This document shows positions 60,660 through 64,000 of a stretch of 64,000 bases of DNA, piece after piece. The DNA comes from Meghimatium bilineatum. Lineage: Eukaryota > Mollusca > Gastropoda > Stylommatophora > Philomycidae. The translations under genes were made by a program, and so were the position numbers. The stretch is taken from positions 26,740,528-26,804,527 of the forward strand of contig CM067298.1 of assembly GCA_034231615.1 (NCBI GenBank). Reading direction: 5' to 3'. The stretch's first letter is position 1, and the number at the start of each line of letters is the position of its first letter. A model generated the notes under the pieces. That model made no database searches and was not told where the DNA came from. It saw only the letters and a list, made by a program, of their open reading frames with translations.

Positions 60660-61480
60660 TGTTGAAAACATACTTAAATACGCAGATATCGTAACCACAC
60701 ATATCAACCATAGCGGAAATTTGGTAAATGAAAAGAAATAGAGGTAGCAGAAGTGATGGAGAAAGTACCGTAGATAAATTAAAGAGGAAGCGGTAGAAAT
60801 TTGCATCACCGCAATAGACGTAATTTTATATTTAAGACAGAAATGTAAGGAAACAACAACAAAATGGGTCCGGTATCGAACCTACTAACAAAATGTAATT
60901 ATTATCTTAAAACAACTGTTTGATCTCTTAATCAGCGTTTCATTATTTGAGTCTCATTAGTATATTTTAGAGTAACTGAATAACTATTTTCTACAATATC
61001 ACGTGTAGATCATCCTGTTGTATCAGAAATGACAGGGATTATTATGTTATTATAAATTGCATCGTTACTTTAAAACTGAGGCTCCAAACAGAACTTAATC
61101 ATCAGTTGAAAAACAAATGTGACAGTGAAAATGTTCTACTTCACACTAATTTGTATTTCTATCGCTAGCATAAACAGGACAGCAAAAACAACGCCAATAT
61201 GATATCTCCTTGAAACACTGTCTAATTTATATTGATTAACGCAAATTAACCTTTTTAGAAGTAGTGATTGATTATGATTGATAATATAAGTAGTAATATA
61301 AAATCGTATTTTAAGATTATGATTGATAGTATGAGTAGAGTTGTATGCAATGACAAACTATTGAACGCATTTATATTGCCTAGAAATTCACTACGGCCAA
61401 AATGTGCTGGGTTGATGGTTACGTCCTGAATACGATACGCTACCAATTTAGTATAAGTAGTAATGCAGAGTCGTTGTGAT
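60660..61480. other. Gene-less stretch
   Basis: AT-rich. A diffuse two-copy repeat near 61265-61345 (GATTATGATTGATA...AGTA). Confidence 0.4.
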
Positions 61481-61487
61481 GTATTAT

Positions 61488-61600
61488 TTTCAGGCGCAAA
61501 TACATAGAAGTATTATTTCAGGCGTAAATACATACAATGAATAATTCAGGCGCACATATATAGAAGGATTAATTAAGGAGTAAATATATAGAAGTATTAT
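61488..61600. repeat. Diverged 28-bp repeat, 4 units
   Basis: CAGGCGCAAATACATAGAAG plus TATTATTT. Confidence 0.8.
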
Positions 61601-61696
61601 TGGTGTCCTGGATGGCCGTCATGAGGCATAACTATTAGGAGCACAATAATGGTCAAGGGTTGTAAGAGAGATAGCTCGTTAATTAGTATGTCTGTA

Positions 61697-61972
61697 TATG
61701 TATGTCTTTACTACTTGTCCGTCTCCTTGGTTAAAAAACTTTTTATGTATGTCTTTACTGCTTGTCCGTCTCCTTGGCTAAAAAACTTTTTATGTATGTC
61801 TATATTGCTTGTCCGTCTGCTTGGCTAAAAAACTTTTTATGTATGTCTATACTGCTTGTCCGTCTGCTTGGCTAAAAAACTTTTTATGTATGTCTATACT
61901 GCGTGTCTGTCTGCTTGGCTAAAAAACTTTTTATGTATAACTATACTGTTTGTCCGTCTCTTTGACTAACAA
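61697..61972. repeat. 47-bp minisatellite, 5-6 units
   Basis: TATGTCTATACTGCTTGTCC plus GTCTGCTTGGCTAAAAAACT and TTTTATG. Confidence 0.94.
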
Positions 61973-61974
61973 GT

Positions 61975-63070
61975 AGTGAGGGTATCTCCAATGATTAATG
62001 TTCTTGGATCGATTTCAGATTTATGTAATTCGTCCTCAGAACCATGCATAAAGAAATGGTGAGATGCTGGATGTAAATATTGCATTCAAAACTCAATTCA
62101 TCAAAATAAATGCTAGATTTACCGTTACATCCAGCAATGTTGATCGCTACAATATTGATCGCTACAATGTTCTATTATTTTTCCCATCATAGTTTTTATA
62201 AATATAAGTTTCATATTATCAAACGATCAATGTATTGTAATGACTACAATCTTGTTTACTATATTCTTGATGTTACCATTTTTCACATAATGTTAATATT
62301 AGTGTTGACAATATGTATATGCCGTAACATATGAATGTTGAAAGATTATTTGTAATATTATTTCTACTATTTTAAATAATTAATCATGAGCTCTGTATTG
62401 TCCTTGTAAATTCTACAAATGTAAAACGAGTATACACTAATTAGGAATCATATAAAGAATGTGTAACAATGCATGCAATAAGTTATAAGTGAAACATTCC
62501 ATCTGGAAAAAAAATAATAATAACTCACAAACGCATGCATATTGGGTCAATGTCAATACACAATGGCATTGAGTCATGTGGTATGAACCCTATGGACGGC
62601 TGAGTCAGCAATCACCCAGCCAACAAGCAGATAAACAGCAATATCCAAACAGAAGCAAGAAAATGTAAGTTGTTCAAAGAAATATTTTTCCGCGCTCACA
62701 AAATAAAGTGCAAACATATTAGCAGCTAACAGAAACTGTAAGCTAAGCTATTAAACTGTTGACACGAGAGTACAGAAATGTTTCAGGACATTTAAGTGGA
62801 AAAACAAAAAATAAAACACAGGAAACATTCTTGAATAAATTATGGATAAGATAAACTTAGGAAGAAAAACGTTATGACTTTAAAATATTTCGGATACATA
62901 AACAAATGTTAGGAAAATATCATAAGGGAAAGAGAAGAGAATATCAGTATGTTGATTAAACAACAGCTTCGTATAATGCAGAGAAAAGCAAATATCAACA
63001 TAGATATCTACAGGAAATCAACGTAGAGATTTCTTTAAGTAAGCTTCGATATAGATATGTAAATCAATCA
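61975..63070. other. Gene-less stretch
   Basis: Possible LINE debris near 62850-62950 (KYFGYINK-like on +), too eroded to call. Confidence 0.35.
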
Positions 63071-63079
63071 ATTAAACAA

Positions 63080-63340
63080 CATGCCGAGTGGCGTTATTGA
63101 TCACGTTTCTTCACCGCTCTGTCTCTTGTATCGTTTATACATTCAACTAGTGACATTTTTGTGTGCCACACTGACAATTCACCCAGAAAAGTCTCTCTTT
63201 CTCTTCCTTTGTGCCTTTGCCGCTTCATCTTTCCGGTGGTTACTAAAGTATGACATTTTATGTTCCTCATCACATTCCCTAAAAGTCTTGACTGTCTGCT
63301 TCTATTTATTTTTTTTTCTATAATTATCATTTTAATCCAG
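63080..63340 (-). mobile_element. LINE 3' scrap, minus strand
   Basis: SRQSRLLGNVMRNIKCHTLV, TTGKMKRQRHKGRERE, ECINDTRDRAVKKRD: the GHVMR, TGKMxGxRxRGRxRE and TRDR landmarks of an ORF2 C-terminus. Confidence 0.75.
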
Positions 63341-63524
63341 CATCTCTGAGAACTTCTACATTAGTTTTTTTTGGCTGTTCATATTCTACAAGAAATAAAC
63401 ATCATAATACAAAAAGTGGGATGTGAACCAAGTCAGTTGGCACCCACTCGCCTCAAAACGATTATGTTTTTAATGATTGTAAAGAGACAGTAAATAACTT
63501 TACAAAATTCGAATAACTCTATTT

Positions 63525-63571
63525 GCGAGGCGATTGATGCCCTCTGAGCTGAACTGATTCAATCCCGTTGT
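63525..63571 (+). mobile_element. Remnant of the tRNA-like element
   Basis: GCGAGGCGATTGATGCCCTC then TGAACTGATTCAATCCCGTT resembles the 3' half of 34261-34362 with an altered B box. Confidence 0.5.
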
Positions 63572-64000
63572 TGTATTTTAATTTTTCTTGAATAATATAT
63601 CCTTGATGCTAAATGTACCATATTATCCCTTTACCCATGTCACATCTGACGCAACCTTGTTTATGTTTATGTGTTATTTATGTTTACCAGTAGCTTAAAT
63701 TGGTCATTTTAGTTCTGAGCATCTCTGGTATGTATTAATGTTAAATGTGTGTGGTTCAGGATGTATATACCTGTGCAGTGTGTGTTTTGTTGTTGTCTGT
63801 GTGTCGATCGACTGGTCCATATTTATAGTGGGTTGGTAATATACAAGTTGGAAGTCTGGACTAGAATCTCTTTTAGTGTAGAAACTATGTCAACAATTAC
63901 AGGATAAGCGCTGCTTGAGACATGATGTGACACTTGCGGACAGCAATAAATATTCATGCCATTTCAACTAGCTTTAAACATCAATTAAATTATTTCAATT
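63572..64000. other. Gene-less stretch to the window end
   Basis: No supported feature. Confidence 0.4.

Overview
This is AT-rich eukaryotic genomic DNA. It has spliced genes with GT-AG introns and many decayed LINE, SINE, hAT and Tc1-type copies. Tandem arrays are unusually dense, roughly 35 distinct ones. There is no bacterial gene organisation. The mix of RTE-like LINEs, RNase H-bearing LINEs, tRNA-derived SINEs and GATA/TATC/AT microsatellites fits a lophotrochozoan invertebrate, most likely a mollusc. That placement is inference; the species cannot be read from the sequence.

The only genes I can model with confidence are three small spliced genes on the + strand. Gene A (11702-16817, 3 exons, 225 aa) is rich in Cys and Pro. 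Gene B (37234-39997, 2 exons, 210 aa) and gene C (55424-58425, 2 exons, 135 aa) are clear paralogs. They share an N-terminal HSG-x2-FDWWR-x3-EG block, a phase-1 intron in the same place, and an ungapped 23-residue C-terminal block (PW-x-P-x-K-x-PN ... PPPYT-x-Y). Gene A has weaker echoes of the same pattern (FDW, HPWKPP, one phase-1 intron). I do not recognise the family. None of the three has a signal peptide or membrane segment, so they are probably intracellular.

Layout: 1-8.9 kb, SINE and LINE debris, a possible minus-strand terminal exon and a 0.9 kb GATA array. 9.0-11.2 kb, a hAT transposon remnant with recognisable ends and a 21-bp minisatellite inside its transposase. 11.7-16.8 kb, gene A, whose second intron carries a 27-bp array and a LINE. 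17-36 kb, a desert of minisatellites (38, 39, 19, 16, 32 and 48 bp), LINE 3' ends and a near-perfect 84-bp palindrome with a tRNA-like B box. 37-40 kb, gene B. 40-55 kb, a 50-bp array with alternating unit types, a tRNA-derived SINE, nested LINEs (one with an intact RNase H domain), an AT tract, and a 1.5 kb 30-bp array with higher-order structure. 55.4-58.4 kb, gene C, with a Tc1-like transposase relic and an RTE-like LINE in its intron. 58.5-64 kb, more minisatellites and a LINE scrap.

Most long open frames in the window come from repeats whose unit length is a multiple of three, or whose frames happen to lack stops. They are not genes. I found no CRISPR array, rRNA or convincing functional tRNA.
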